Of a DNA stretch of 64,000 nt, positions 33,464 through 43,981 are shown piece by piece. The notes under the pieces are model-generated. The model did not search any database. It saw only the letters and a list, made by a program, of their open reading frames with translations, and had not been told where the DNA came from. The DNA comes from Variovorax sp. DXTD-1 (GTDB taxonomy: Bacteria; Pseudomonadota; Gammaproteobacteria; Burkholderiales; Burkholderiaceae_C): assembly GCF_003984625.1 (NCBI RefSeq), contig NZ_RWKH01000020.1, positions 1 through 64,000 on the forward strand, read 5' to 3'. A program made the translations under genes and the position numbers. How positions within the stretch are numbered: position 1 is the first letter of the stretch; each line of letters starts with the position of its first letter.

Positions 33464-34606
33464 ATGGAGATTACACAACCGCTGCCGTTGCTCGGCGGCC
33501 TGAGCGCCGCGCAGTTCATGCGGCGGTATTGGCAGAAAAAGCCCTTGCTCGTGCGCCAGGCCATACCCGCCATGGTGCCACCGATCGAGCGCAGTGCGCT
33601 CTTTGCCCTGGCCGAGCGCGAGGACGTGGAATCGCGCCTGATCCGACACGGCAAGACCGGATGGACACTCAAGCACGGCCCGCTCGCGCGCCGCGCGCTG
33701 CCGCCGCTCAGGCAGCCCGAATGGACGCTGCTGGTGCAGGGGGTCGACCTGCATCACGACGGCGTGCATGCGCTGCTGCAGCAGTTTCGCTTTCTGCCCG
33801 ATGCGCGGCTGGACGACCTGATGATCAGCTACGCCAGCGACAAGGGCGGCGTGGGCGCGCATTTCGACAGCTACGACGTGTTTCTGCTTCAGGCACAAGG
33901 CACGCGGCGCTGGTCGATCGGCAAGCAGAGCGACTTGCGCCTGCAGCAAGGGGTGCCGCTCAAGATCCTCGAGCAATTCGAGCCCGAGCAGAGCTTTGTG
34001 CTCGAGCCGGGCGACATGCTCTATTTGCCGCCGCGCTATGCGCATGACGGCGTGGCTGTCGGCGACGACTGCATGACCTGCTCCATCGGCCTGCGCTCGT
34101 CCGCCGCGGGCGAGCTCGGCGCCGACCTGCTGGCGCGCATGGTGCAGGCCTACTCGGAAGCGCTGGAAGACGCCGGCCCCGCCGAACTGGCGCGCTACCG
34201 CGATCCGTCGCAGCCCGCCGTCGACGCGCCGGCCGCCATGCCCGCCGCACTGCAGGCCTTTGCACGCAAGGCGGTCGACGCCGCGCTGCGCGACCCCGAC
34301 GCCATCGACCGTGCGCTGGGTGAATCGCTCACCGAGCCCAAGGCCAACGTCTGGTTCGACGAAGGCACCGAAGCGCCGGAGGTGCTGCGCAGCGTGGCGC
34401 TCGACCGCCGCACGCGCATGCTTTACGACGCGCGGCATCTCTACATCAACGGCGAAAGCTTTCGCGCCGGCGGCGCCGATGCAACGCTGATGCGCAGGTT
34501 GGCGGACCAACGCGCGCTCGGCCCGCGCGAACTGGCGCGTGCAAGCAGCGGTGCGCTCGCGCTGCTGGCCGAGTGGTGCGAGGCAGGGTGGCTGCATGCC
34601 GATTGA
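33464..34606 (+). CDS. JmjC/cupin ribosomal protein L16 3-hydroxylase (RoxA/YcfD-like)
   Basis: 380 residues; an iron/2-oxoglutarate oxygenase that hydroxylates an Arg of ribosomal protein L16 in E. coli. The facial triad is visible: H-F-D-S-Y-D in G-A-H-F-D and the distal His in P-P-R-Y-A-H-D-G. W-Q-K-K-P-L-L-V-R-Q near residue 23 and the C-terminal winged-helix part fit the family. The start at M-E-I-T is chosen because an earlier in-frame ATG would overlap the divergent gene. It overlaps the next gene by 11 bases. Confidence 0.9.
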   Translation: MEITQPLPLLGGLSAAQFMRRYWQKKPLLVRQAIPAMVPPIERSALFALAEREDVESRLIRHGKTGWTLKHGPLARRALPPLRQPEWTLLVQGVDLHHDGVHALLQQFRFLPDARLDDLMISYASDKGGVGAHFDSYDVFLLQAQGTRRWSIGKQSDLRLQQGVPLKILEQFEPEQSFVLEPGDMLYLPPRYAHDGVAVGDDCMTCSIGLRSSAAGELGADLLARMVQAYSEALEDAGPAELARYRDPSQPAVDAPAAMPAALQAFARKAVDAALRDPDAIDRALGESLTEPKANVWFDEGTEAPEVLRSVALDRRTRMLYDARHLYINGESFRAGGADATLMRRLADQRALGPRELARASSGALALLAEWCEAGWLHAD

Positions 34607-35108
34607 ACCTACGACGGCGGCAGAACCGCTCTTGCCCGAAGGCCGGTTCGATGGCCGTGAAGCCTTCGAAGGCCTGGTGCGGGCCGCGCTTTCCGCCGCG
34701 GCCCGGCAAGGCTGGAGGGAGCTGGTCCTGAGCGACCCCGACTTCGCCGATTGGCCCTTGGGTGAGCGCGCGGACATCGAGGCGCTTCAGGCCTGGTCGG
34801 CCTCCGGCCGCCGATTCGTTCTGCTGGCACAGCGCTTCGATGTAGTCGAACGTATTCATGCACGCTTCGTTCCCTGGCGCCGCGTGTGGGATCACATCAT
34901 CGAGTGCCGCGCGGTGCGCGCGGAAGGCAGCAACGCGGTGCCCAGCGCGATATGGACGCCCGAGTGGTTCGCCCACCGCACCGACCCCGAGCGCAGCCGT
35001 GGTGTGAGCGGCTTCGACCCGCGTTCGCGTCGCGAACTGCGCGAGGCTCTCGATGAGTCATGGCGAGCGGGACGGCCCGCATTTCCGGCATCGACACTGG
35101 GCTTGTAA
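34596..35108 (+). CDS. hypothetical protein coupled to the L16 hydroxylase gene
   Basis: 170 residues; not recognised with confidence. It is soluble, with a PLD-like pattern of helices and strands: R-E-L-V-L-S-D-P-D-F-A-D-W-P-L-G, F-V-L-L-A-Q-R-F-D-V-V-E-R-I-H-A-R-F and W-R-R-V-W-D-H-I-I-E-C-R-A-V. No catalytic HKD motif is present. The ATG at 34596 lies inside the end of the hydroxylase gene, so the pair is translationally coupled. A role linked to ribosome modification is only suggested by that. Confidence 0.72.
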   Translation: MPIEPTTAAEPLLPEGRFDGREAFEGLVRAALSAAARQGWRELVLSDPDFADWPLGERADIEALQAWSASGRRFVLLAQRFDVVERIHARFVPWRRVWDHIIECRAVRAEGSNAVPSAIWTPEWFAHRTDPERSRGVSGFDPRSRRELREALDESWRAGRPAFPASTLGL

Positions 35109-35159
35109 GCCAATGCCGCGAATGAGGCCGCGAGACACAAACGGGCAGTGATGCGGGTC

Positions 35160-35165
35160 TAGAAT
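35160..35165 (+). promoter_or_regulatory. -10 element of the small lipoprotein gene
   Basis: TAGAAT, giving a leader of about 30 bases that contains the AAGGAG ribosome site. No clear -35. Confidence 0.4.
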
Positions 35166-35200
35166 TTTTTCGTCCAGACATTCATTGCAAAGGAGTTTCC

Positions 35201-35476
35201 ATGAAGAAGCCGTCTACCGTCCTGCTGGCCTCGTTGATCGCCGCCGCCGCACTCGTGGCTTGCGGAAAGAAGGAGGATGCTGCGCCGGCGGTTGTGACCC
35301 CGCCGCCTGCATCGGTGACCGAACCGGCTCCCGCACCGCCCGCGGCTGCTCCGGCACCTTCGACGACCACCGATCCGTCCGCCGCAACAACGCCTTCGCC
35401 GGGCGCCTCTTCGGCCCTCGATGCGGCCAATGCCGCTACTGAGGCTGCCAAGAAGAACGAAGCGCCGAAGCAGTAA
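35201..35476 (+). CDS. small Pro/Ala-rich lipoprotein
   Basis: 91 residues. The signal ends in the lipobox L-V-A-C at Cys21, followed by G-K-K-E-D. The mature part is nearly all Pro, Ala, Thr, Ser and a final Ala/Glu/Lys helix, so it is probably an extended periplasmic spacer with no enzymatic role. AAGGAG precedes the ATG. It stands alone with its own -10 element and a strong terminator. Function unknown. Confidence 0.75.
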   Translation: MKKPSTVLLASLIAAAALVACGKKEDAAPAVVTPPPASVTEPAPAPPAAAPAPSTTTDPSAATTPSPGASSALDAANAATEAAKKNEAPKQ

Positions 35477-35509
35477 CGAGGAACGCCCCAGCGGGCTTTC
35501 ATTCACCCA

Positions 35510-35541
35510 GCAAAAAAGCCGCCTCACGGCGGCTTTTTTGC
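35510..35541. terminator. bidirectional intrinsic terminator
   Basis: GCAAAAAAGCCGCC-TCAC-GGCGGCTTTTTTGC: perfect 14-pair stem with A and T runs, between convergent genes. Confidence 0.92.
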
Positions 35542-35573
35542 ATGGTGCGCCGGAGCGGGCAAGACGCGAACGA

Positions 35574-36350
35574 TCAGACCTCCAGCCAGGGCGAACCTTC
35601 CGATGCACTGGCCGTGAGCATCTCGGCCTCGTGGCCCCCAAGGGCCTCGGCCATGAGGCGCCGCACGATGTCGGGCCGGTTGTTCTGCTCGCTCAGGTGC
35701 GCCGCAACCACGTGGCGCAGGCCCTCGTGCCGAACCGCGCGCGCAATGTCCGCGGCGGCTTCATTCGACAAGTGGCCATGCTTGCCGCCGACGCGCAGCT
35801 TCAGAAAGGCCGGATAGGCCGAATTGGCCAGCAGTTCGCTGTCGTGGTTGAACTCGAGCAGCAACGCATGAACGCCGCTCAGCCTTGAGAGCACATGGGC
35901 TGTGGCATGGCCCAGGTCGGTGAGCACGCCGAGCGTTCGCGCGCCGTCGGAGCAGCGCAGCTGCAGCGGCTCGCGCGCGTCGTGCGGCACGGTAAAGGGC
36001 TGCACTGCAATATCGCCGACTGCAAACTCGGCGTCGTCGCGTGCCAGGTTGAGCCGGCCTTCGAAGTCGCGCCCGCCCGTGGCGAGCCAGGTGCCTTCGC
36101 TCATCCACACGGGAATGCGGTTGCGCCGCGACATCGAGTGGGCGCAGCCGATGTGGTCGCCGTGCTCGTGCGTGACGAAGATCGCGTCGATATCGGTGGC
36201 TGCGAGGCCTGCCTTGGCAAGCCGCAGATCGAGTTGCCGCAGGCCGAAGCCGCAGTCGATCAGGAGCCGGGAGGTGCGGCCGCTGCTGGTCGCTTCGACC
36301 AGCGCGGCGTTGCCCGTGCTGCCGCTGCCGAGGCTTCGGAAGCGGAGCAT
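35574..36350 (-). CDS. MBL-fold metallohydrolase, YycJ/WalJ-like
   Basis: 258 residues. It begins R-F-R-S-L-G-S-G-S-T-G-N, the hallmark of the YycJ/PhnP-like branch, and has the metal motif T-H-E-H-G-D-H. Later ligands lie in P-H-D-A, T-D-L-G-H and H-L-S-E-Q-N-N. Members act as phosphodiesterases or 5' exonucleases on nucleic acids; the substrate here is not known. It starts five bases after the bamC stop, so it is translated from the bamC message. Confidence 0.88.
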   Translation of the reverse strand: MLRFRSLGSGSTGNAALVEATSSGRTSRLLIDCGFGLRQLDLRLAKAGLAATDIDAIFVTHEHGDHIGCAHSMSRRNRIPVWMSEGTWLATGGRDFEGRLNLARDDAEFAVGDIAVQPFTVPHDAREPLQLRCSDGARTLGVLTDLGHATAHVLSRLSGVHALLLEFNHDSELLANSAYPAFLKLRVGGKHGHLSNEAAADIARAVRHEGLRHVVAAHLSEQNNRPDIVRRLMAEALGGHEAEMLTASASEGSPWLEV

Positions 36351-36355
36351 GCGGG

Positions 36356-37447
36356 TTACTTCAGGTCGTCTGCAATGACCTGGACGATGCGCTGCGCATT
36401 GGCCGAGGTTTCGGGTGCGCCGGATTCGTTCAGCACCGAGACCGTGGTCGATTCGCCTTGGCCCTTCACGAGGATGCGGAACTTGATCGGTGCTTCGTTC
36501 TTGCTGGAGCTGCTGCCGAACAGCTTGCCGAAGAAGCCGGGTTCCTTCGTGTCCGCGTTGGGGGTCACGTAGCGCACGTAGTAGATGCCGGCGCTGCGGT
36601 CGCGGTCTTCCACGGTGAAGCCGGTGCGGTCGAGCGCCAGGCCCACGCGGCGCCATGCGCGGTCGAAGCCTTCGCTGATCTGCACCACCGGCTGGCCGCC
36701 GGCGTTGGAAACCGTGGCGGTCTTGGTCGGTGCGCTGGTGGCGGCCAGGATCTTCGACTGTTCTTGCGAAACGCCAAGCTTGACCATCAGGCGGCGCAGG
36801 AACTCGGTTTCGAGTTCAGGGTCGCTCGGGCGCGGCTGCCACACGGTCTGGTCCTGGCGGCTGTTGTTGTAGACCTCTTGCATGCCGCGGTGGCTCACGA
36901 AGATCTCGGTGCCGTTGGGCGTGCGCTCCAGGCGGGTGCGGAAGCGGTCGAGCTCGCCCGTCGAGTAGACCGACTCGACCAGCTTGCCCAGCGTGCCGCG
37001 GATGATGTCCTGCGGCAGCTTGGCGCGGTTTTCGGCCCAGTCGGTTTCCATGATGCCGAGGTTGCGCTGCTCGGTGGTCAGCAGGAAGCCGCTCTCTTGC
37101 CAGAAGTCCTTCACCGGATCCCAGAGCTGGTCGGGCGTACGGTTGATGACGATCCAGCGCTGCGTGCCCGAACGTTCCATGCGCACGTCGCCGATGTTGG
37201 CCACCGCGGTGGGAATGCCAGGCGCGTTGGTTGCGCCAGCCTGGTAGGCGTTGGCGGTGACCGCGCCGCCCGGAACCGCATAGCGGTTCTCGCGCGAAAG
37301 CTGAGACAGGTCGGGCGGGACTTCGAGCGTGGGGGCCTTGCCGGCGCTCTTGTAGTCGATCTTGTCGCCCTCGAGAACGGAGCAGGCGGCGAGGCTGACA
37401 ACAAGGGCCAGCAGTGCGAATCGCGAGATGTGCGAAAGGTTCTTCAA
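36356..37447 (-). CDS. bamC: outer membrane assembly lipoprotein BamC
   Basis: 363 residues; accessory lipoprotein of the BAM complex that inserts outer-membrane proteins. The lipobox is S-L-A-A-C, followed by the BAM-binding unstructured stretch containing Y-K-S-A and P-P-D-L, then two helix-grip domains. The start is TTG 37447: AAGGAAG lies correctly before it and the signal peptide begins there. The dapA-bamC-hydrolase order on one strand is common in related bacteria and suggests one transcript. Confidence 0.93.
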   Translation of the reverse strand: MKNLSHISRFALLALVVSLAACSVLEGDKIDYKSAGKAPTLEVPPDLSQLSRENRYAVPGGAVTANAYQAGATNAPGIPTAVANIGDVRMERSGTQRWIVINRTPDQLWDPVKDFWQESGFLLTTEQRNLGIMETDWAENRAKLPQDIIRGTLGKLVESVYSTGELDRFRTRLERTPNGTEIFVSHRGMQEVYNNSRQDQTVWQPRPSDPELETEFLRRLMVKLGVSQEQSKILAATSAPTKTATVSNAGGQPVVQISEGFDRAWRRVGLALDRTGFTVEDRDRSAGIYYVRYVTPNADTKEPGFFGKLFGSSSSKNEAPIKFRILVKGQGESTTVSVLNESGAPETSANAQRIVQVIADDLK

Positions 37448-37591
37448 CGTCGTCTTCCTTGTTGGAATGGGTTCGATCAATCTATGGGGCCGCATTGCCC
37501 GCACTCTCTGAGCACGGTTCAGGCAAAAGGTTGCGTAACCTCGATGCGGCAGGGAGAAAAGAGATGGGAGTATTGGGGAGATGAAGCGGGC

Positions 37592-38482
37592 TCAGCCCTT
37601 GAGCAGGCCGCAGGCGCGCAGGGCAGCCTCGACCACGGGTTGGTTCGTTTCGGCCAGTTCGGTGAGCGGCAGGCGCAGGGTGCCGCCGCAAAGGCCGAGC
37701 CTGGACATGGCCCACTTGAGAGGAATCGGGTTGGGTTCGACAAACAGGTTGCGGTGCAGCGGCATCAGCTCGAACTGGATCTGCATCGCCTTGCGCACGT
37801 CGCCCGCAATGGCCGCAACGCACAGCTCGTGCATCTTGCGCGGCGCGATGTTGGCCGTGACGCTGATGTTGCCTTGCCCGCCGCAGAGCATGAGAGCCAC
37901 CGCCGTCGGGTCGTCGCCCGAATACACGGCAAAGTGCTTGGGCAGGTCGCGAATGAGCCACTGGGCACGCTCGATGTTGCCGGTGGCTTCCTTGATGCCG
38001 ATGATTCCCGGCACCTGCGCCAGGCGCAGCACGGTGTCGTGCGCCATATCGGCCACGGTGCGGCCGGGCACGTTGTAAAGCACGGTGGGCAGGTCGCCCA
38101 CGGCTTCGGCAATGGCCCTGAAGTGCTGGTACTGGCCTTCTTGCGTCGGCTTGTTGTAGTAGGGCACCACCTGCAGCTGGCAATCGGCGCCCACGCCCTT
38201 GGCGAACTTGGCGAGCTCGATGGCTTCCTTGGTCGAATTGGCGCCGCAGCCGGCCATCACGGGCACGCGGCCCTTGGCCTGCTCGACCGACACGCGGATG
38301 ATTTCGCAGTGCTCTTCCACGTCGACCGTGGGCGATTCGCCGGTGGTGCCGACCACGCCAAGGCAGTCGGTGCCTTCGTCGATGTGCCAGTCGATCAGCC
38401 GGCGCAGGGCGGGGTAGTCGACACTGCTGTCGTCGTGCATCGGCGTGACGAGAGCGACGATGCTGCCTGTCAGTTGCTCCAA
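37592..38482 (-). CDS. dapA: 4-hydroxy-tetrahydrodipicolinate synthase
   Basis: 296 residues; condenses pyruvate and aspartate semialdehyde in lysine and diaminopimelate synthesis. Marks: G-T-T-G-E-S-P-T, V-V-P-Y-Y-N-K-P-T with the catalytic Tyr, L-Y-N-V-P-G-R-T, and the Schiff-base Lys in I-G-I-K-E-A-T-G. The only start matching the conserved N-terminus (L-T-G-S-I-V-A-L-V-T-P) is TTG 38482, after AGAGAGA. TAGAAT on the minus strand (38522-38517) gives a leader of about 27 bases. Confidence 0.96.
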   Translation of the reverse strand: MEQLTGSIVALVTPMHDDSSVDYPALRRLIDWHIDEGTDCLGVVGTTGESPTVDVEEHCEIIRVSVEQAKGRVPVMAGCGANSTKEAIELAKFAKGVGADCQLQVVPYYNKPTQEGQYQHFRAIAEAVGDLPTVLYNVPGRTVADMAHDTVLRLAQVPGIIGIKEATGNIERAQWLIRDLPKHFAVYSGDDPTAVALMLCGGQGNISVTANIAPRKMHELCVAAIAGDVRKAMQIQFELMPLHRNLFVEPNPIPLKWAMSRLGLCGGTLRLPLTELAETNQPVVEAALRACGLLKG

Positions 38483-38516
38483 GGGGGAATCTCTCTGTCG
38501 GTGGACGAAAGCGCCG

Positions 38517-38522
38517 ATTCTA
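38517..38522 (-). promoter_or_regulatory. -10 element of dapA
   Basis: TAGAAT on the minus strand, about 35 bases before the TTG start. No strong -35. Confidence 0.4.
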
Positions 38523-38561
38523 CTTACTCCGGAGCCCCCGGAAACAGCCGCGCCGGCGGGG

Positions 38562-39131
38562 TCAGTTTGGCCGCAGCAGGCGGCGTTCGGGCGCGCCCGA
38601 GGCGGCGCTGCCGGCGCGAACCGCGGCAATGCGCTGAACGAAGCGGTCCGGCTCGGCAAGAAAGCCGTCCTCGTAGCCCACCACGCGCAGCTCGCGGCAG
38701 GCGGCCAGCAGCTCGCCAGGCTGCAGCAGGAAGTCCGGGCGCGAAGGCTTGCCCACCGTCTCGTTTCCTGCGGCAAAGGTTTCGTAGAGCAGCACGCCGC
38801 CCGCCGCGACCGCGGCCACGATGTCGGCCATGCGCGGCCGCCACAGGTAGTTGGTGACGACCACAGCACCGAAAGACTGGCCCGCAAAAGGCCAGGGGCC
38901 GGATTCGATGTCGGCGGTAAGGGTGCGGCCGAAGGCGCTCGCGGCTTCAATCGCTTCGTTTGAGCGGTCGACGCCCGTGGCCGCATGCCCGAGCCCGGCA
39001 AACCACTGCATGTGGCGCCCCTGGCCGCAGGCCACGTCCAGCACGGTACTGCCGGGCGCGAGCAGGTGAGACCACCGCACGATCCATTCCGACGGTGCAA
39101 GTCGGCCGTGCAAGGCTGCTATGTCTTTCAT
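38562..39131 (-). CDS. class I SAM-dependent methyltransferase
   Basis: 189 residues. Motif I is V-L-D-V-A-C-G-Q-G-R-H, followed by the acidic end of the next strand (V-D-R-S-N-E-A-I). The ending is E-T-F-A-A-G-N-E and a long C-terminal half with P-D-F-L-L-Q-P-G-E-L-L, as in TehB-like and YeaB-type small methyltransferases. The acceptor is unknown. The start M-K-D-I-A at 39131 fits the family length. The next gene upstream (50 residues) ends six bases away. Confidence 0.85.
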   Translation of the reverse strand: MKDIAALHGRLAPSEWIVRWSHLLAPGSTVLDVACGQGRHMQWFAGLGHAATGVDRSNEAIEAASAFGRTLTADIESGPWPFAGQSFGAVVVTNYLWRPRMADIVAAVAAGGVLLYETFAAGNETVGKPSRPDFLLQPGELLAACRELRVVGYEDGFLAEPDRFVQRIAAVRAGSAASGAPERRLLRPN

Positions 39132-39136
39132 AGCGG

Positions 39137-39289
39137 TCAGAAGCACGACCAGACCTGGTCGACCAGCGTCACCAGGAAGTCCGGATGAACGTAAAGCGCG
39201 AAAACGCCGCCCAGCACCGCCAACGCGGCGGCCAGCCAGCCGGCGTGCACGAGGTGGTGGCGCATCTGGGGAGTCATTGTGGTCGCCAT
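39137..39289 (-). CDS. small membrane protein, 50 residues
   Basis: A short frame encodes one hydrophobic helix (W-L-A-A-A-L-A-V-L-G-G-V-F-A-L-Y-V) flanked by H-H-L-V-H-A-G and H-P-D-F-L-V-T-L-V-D-Q-V-W. The form H-P-x-F-x-V-x-L-A-D-Q-x-W is a pattern I associate with small proteins beside methyltransferase genes in Burkholderiales, but that is memory, not a search. It lies between the MFS and methyltransferase genes on the same strand with tight spacing. Function unknown. Confidence 0.6.
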   Translation of the reverse strand: MATTMTPQMRHHLVHAGWLAAALAVLGGVFALYVHPDFLVTLVDQVWSCF

Positions 39290-39303
39290 TTTCCGCCGTC
39301 GGC

Positions 39304-40527
39304 TCAGCCCGGCACAGCGGCCGGCCGCGCTCCGCGCGCAATGGCGCCTTCCTTGACCGGCAGGTTGATCAGCGCCGCGAACACGCCAAGGGCAATCGCG
39401 ATGTACCAGACGATGTCGTAGCTGCCCGTGGTGTCGTACAGGTAGCCGCCAAGCCACACGCCGATGAACGACCCGACCTGGTGGCTCAGGAACACGAAGC
39501 CGCTGAGCATCGACAGGTGCGCCACGCCGAAGATGCCAGCAATGATCGCGTTGGTTGCAGGCACCGTCGAAAGCCACAGAAAGCCCATGGCTGCCGAGAA
39601 AACATACACGCTGAGCGGCGAGATCGGCACCAGCAGAAACAGCACGATCGAGACTGCCCGCGCAAAGTAGATGGCCGCCAGGATCTTGCGCTTGGCCAGC
39701 TTCTGGCCCAGGAGCCCCACGGTATAGGTGCCGAACACGTTGAAGAGCCCGATCAGCGCCAGCGCGTAGCCCGCCACTTCCACCGGCAGCTTCTGGTCGC
39801 GCAGGTAGGTCGGCATATGGATGCCGATGAATGCCAACTGGAAGCCGCACACGAAATACCCAGCCATCAGCAGCCCGAAGCTCGGGTAGCGGAACGCTTC
39901 GCCCACCGCCTGCAGCACCGATTGTTCACGGTGTCCGGCCAAGGCCCCTTGCCGCGGCTCACGCAGGCCCAGGGCGAGCGGCACGATCACCAGCACCAGC
40001 ACAGCCACCACAGCCAGCGCGGTTTGCCAGCCCAGGTGGCCGATCAACCGGCCCTCGATCGGCGCCATCAGGAACTGCCCGAACGAGCCCGCGGCCGCGG
40101 CCACGCCCATGGCCCACGAGCGCCGCTCGGCCGGAATCTGGCGGCCGATCACGCCGTACACCACGGCATAGGTCGTCCCGGCCTGCGCGGCGCCGATCAG
40201 CACGCCGGCGCTCAGGGTGAACAGCAGCGGGGTGGGCGAATACGCCATGCCCAGCAGGCCCAGTGCATAGAACACCGTGCCCGCCACAAGGACCCGGAAG
40301 GCCCCGAAGCGGTCGGCCACCATGCCCGCGAACACGCCGAAGATGCCCCACGAGAGGTTCTGCACTGCAAGCGCGAACGAGAAGGTCTGGCGGCTCCAGT
40401 CCTGCGCCTGAGTAATGGGCTGCAGCCAGAGCCCGAAGCCGTGGCGGATGCCCATCGAGAGCGTGACGATCATGGCGCCGCAGATCAGCACCTGCTTGAC
40501 CGAGAGAGTGGGGGAAGAGGCTTGCAT
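39304..40527 (-). CDS. MFS transporter
   Basis: 407 residues with 12 hydrophobic segments. The loop 2-3 signature is diverged but recognisable (G-M-V-A-D-R-F-G-A-F-R) and a central charged loop follows helix 6 (E-P-R-Q-G-A-L-A-G). The N-terminal G-I-R-H-G-F-G-L-W-L-Q-P resembles the oxalate/formate and monocarboxylate (OFA, MCT-like) group. A monocarboxylate or similar small anion is the likely cargo. TACATT on the minus strand ends seven bases before the ATG, and no ribosome site is clear. Confidence 0.85.
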   Translation of the reverse strand: MQASSPTLSVKQVLICGAMIVTLSMGIRHGFGLWLQPITQAQDWSRQTFSFALAVQNLSWGIFGVFAGMVADRFGAFRVLVAGTVFYALGLLGMAYSPTPLLFTLSAGVLIGAAQAGTTYAVVYGVIGRQIPAERRSWAMGVAAAAGSFGQFLMAPIEGRLIGHLGWQTALAVVAVLVLVIVPLALGLREPRQGALAGHREQSVLQAVGEAFRYPSFGLLMAGYFVCGFQLAFIGIHMPTYLRDQKLPVEVAGYALALIGLFNVFGTYTVGLLGQKLAKRKILAAIYFARAVSIVLFLLVPISPLSVYVFSAAMGFLWLSTVPATNAIIAGIFGVAHLSMLSGFVFLSHQVGSFIGVWLGGYLYDTTGSYDIVWYIAIALGVFAALINLPVKEGAIARGARPAAVPG

Positions 40528-40730
40528 GCCTCTGAATGTACCGATTTGCTACTTGGGCAGGGTGGCGCGGGGCCAAAGGCCATTGATGATTTGTTGGGGC
40601 CGGATCGATGCGTTGTTCGCATCAAAGCGTCAGCATGTGACAGCCGCCAAGTAAGCAAAGACCGGGCGGATCGTCGGCCGGTCCGGTCGGTGTTCCTGTA
40701 TGGGTATCCAGTCATTTCGCATCGACTGAC

Positions 40731-40736
40731 TACAAT
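40731..40736 (+). promoter_or_regulatory. -10-like element of parE
   Basis: TACAAT ends eight bases before the parE ATG, so the leader would be one or two bases. The rest of the 217-base gap upstream shows nothing else. Confidence 0.4.
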
Positions 40737-40744
40737 CCGCCCCC

Positions 40745-42742
<1,998 letters not shown>

Positions 42743-42768
42743 CCACCCTCGTGAAAATTTCAGATTTC

Positions 42769-43668
42769 ATGCGTCCGTTGCTTCTGGCCTTGCTGCTGCT
42801 GTGCACGCAGCAGGGGCTTGCGCACGCCGCTGACGTCTACGGCTACATCGACAGCAAGGGCGTTGCGCACTTCGCTTCCGAGAAGATCGACGAGCGCTAC
42901 CAGCTCTTCTTTCGCGGCGGGCAGAGCTTCGACACGGCCAAGGGAATTTCGCCGCTCGGCCGGAGCGGGCGCAGGCTCGACGGCAAGGTGCCGCCGGCTT
43001 CGCAGACATTGCTCGCGCTCTTCGAAGCCTCGCCGAGCTACAAGACCGCGAAGGCCGCGTTGCGCGATGCGTCCAACAAGCATTCGATCGACTATGAACT
43101 GCTGCAGGCGCTCATCGCCACCGAATCGGGCTTCGACGCGCAGGCCGTTTCACCCAAGGGCGCGATGGGCCTCATGCAGCTCATGCCGGCCACCGCGCAG
43201 CGCTACGGCGTTGCGGCGGACAAGCGCGGCACCATCGAGAAGAAGCTGTTCGATCCGCGCATCAACATTGCCGCCGGCTCCCGCTATCTGCGCGACCTGA
43301 TCGCAATGTTCCCGGGACAGATCGAACTGGCGCTTGCCGCGTATAACGCCGGCGAGGGCGCCGTGCAGCGCGCGGGCAACAAGATACCGAACTACAAGGA
43401 AACGCAGAACTACGTGCAGACGGTGCTGCGGCTCTATGCGTACCTCAAGCCATCGGCGGCAATGGCGGCGGACGGCGGCGGCAGCACCAGCGGCGTGCGC
43501 GGCGGCAAGGCGCCCGGCCGCATCCGCATGGAACTGGTGGTTCCAAAGGGCGGGGCGATGGGCCGTGGCAACATGCCGTCCGCCTCGCCAGGCAGCATGC
43601 CGTCCATGCCCGAGGCTTCCGAGCAGCCGGCGGTGCCGGACGGCGCAGCGGAAACGCCGGTGTCCTGA
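42769..43668 (+). CDS. lytic transglycosylase with DUF4124-like N-terminus
   Basis: 299 residues. A signal peptide (L-L-L-A-L-L-L-L-C, cut near A-H-A-A-D) is followed by a short DUF4124-like segment (V-Y-G-Y-I-D-S-K-G-V-A-H-F-A). The SLT domain has the catalytic Glu in A-T-E-S-G-F-D, then G-A-M-G-L-M-Q-L-M-P-A-T-A and Y-N-A-G-E-G-A-V. The tail is rich in Gly, Pro, Met and Ala. It cleaves peptidoglycan glycan strands. A GTG at 42751 is an alternative start. Confidence 0.92.
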   Translation: MRPLLLALLLLCTQQGLAHAADVYGYIDSKGVAHFASEKIDERYQLFFRGGQSFDTAKGISPLGRSGRRLDGKVPPASQTLLALFEASPSYKTAKAALRDASNKHSIDYELLQALIATESGFDAQAVSPKGAMGLMQLMPATAQRYGVAADKRGTIEKKLFDPRINIAAGSRYLRDLIAMFPGQIELALAAYNAGEGAVQRAGNKIPNYKETQNYVQTVLRLYAYLKPSAAMAADGGGSTSGVRGGKAPGRIRMELVVPKGGAMGRGNMPSASPGSMPSMPEASEQPAVPDGAAETPVS

Positions 43669-43709
43669 TGCCGAGTCCCCGCCTTTACTCGTCGATGGAG
43701 GAGTCCTTC

Positions 43710-43935
43710 ATGCAACGCCGAAGCCTTGTTCTTGCGACCGCCGCTTGCGCGGTGGGCGGCGCCGCGCGCGCAGCATGCGGCCATGCACGACATGCTGCCG
43801 GCGGTGCCTTCGTCGAAAGAGCCATATGCGCCGCAGCGAGATGGCGTGGGCCACCGCCGCACAGGGCAGGGCCGCATGCACGTGCTCGGCGGCTCCGTGC
43901 AATCGGCGGTGCATGAGGCTTTCACACTAGGCTGA
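43710..43935 (+). pseudogene. small secreted-protein gene, possibly frameshifted
   Basis: This fills most of the 313-base gap between the transglycosylase and parC genes. GGAGGAG (43697-43703) stands six bases before ATG 43710, and a signal peptide follows (M-Q-R-R-S-L-V-L-A-T-A-A-C-A-V-G-G-A-A-R-A). In that frame the rest is only Arg/Ala/Gly-rich and stops at 43916. The next frame reads a more protein-like sequence (M-H-D-M-L-P-A-V-P-S-S-K-E-P-Y) to a stop at 43935. That suggests one frameshift near 43775, or a very short real protein. Nothing else is seen in the gap. Confidence 0.35.
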
Positions 43936-43981
43936 GCGCGCAAGCGCACAGCCAGCAACTGTTTCTCTTTCTCTTTTCTCC

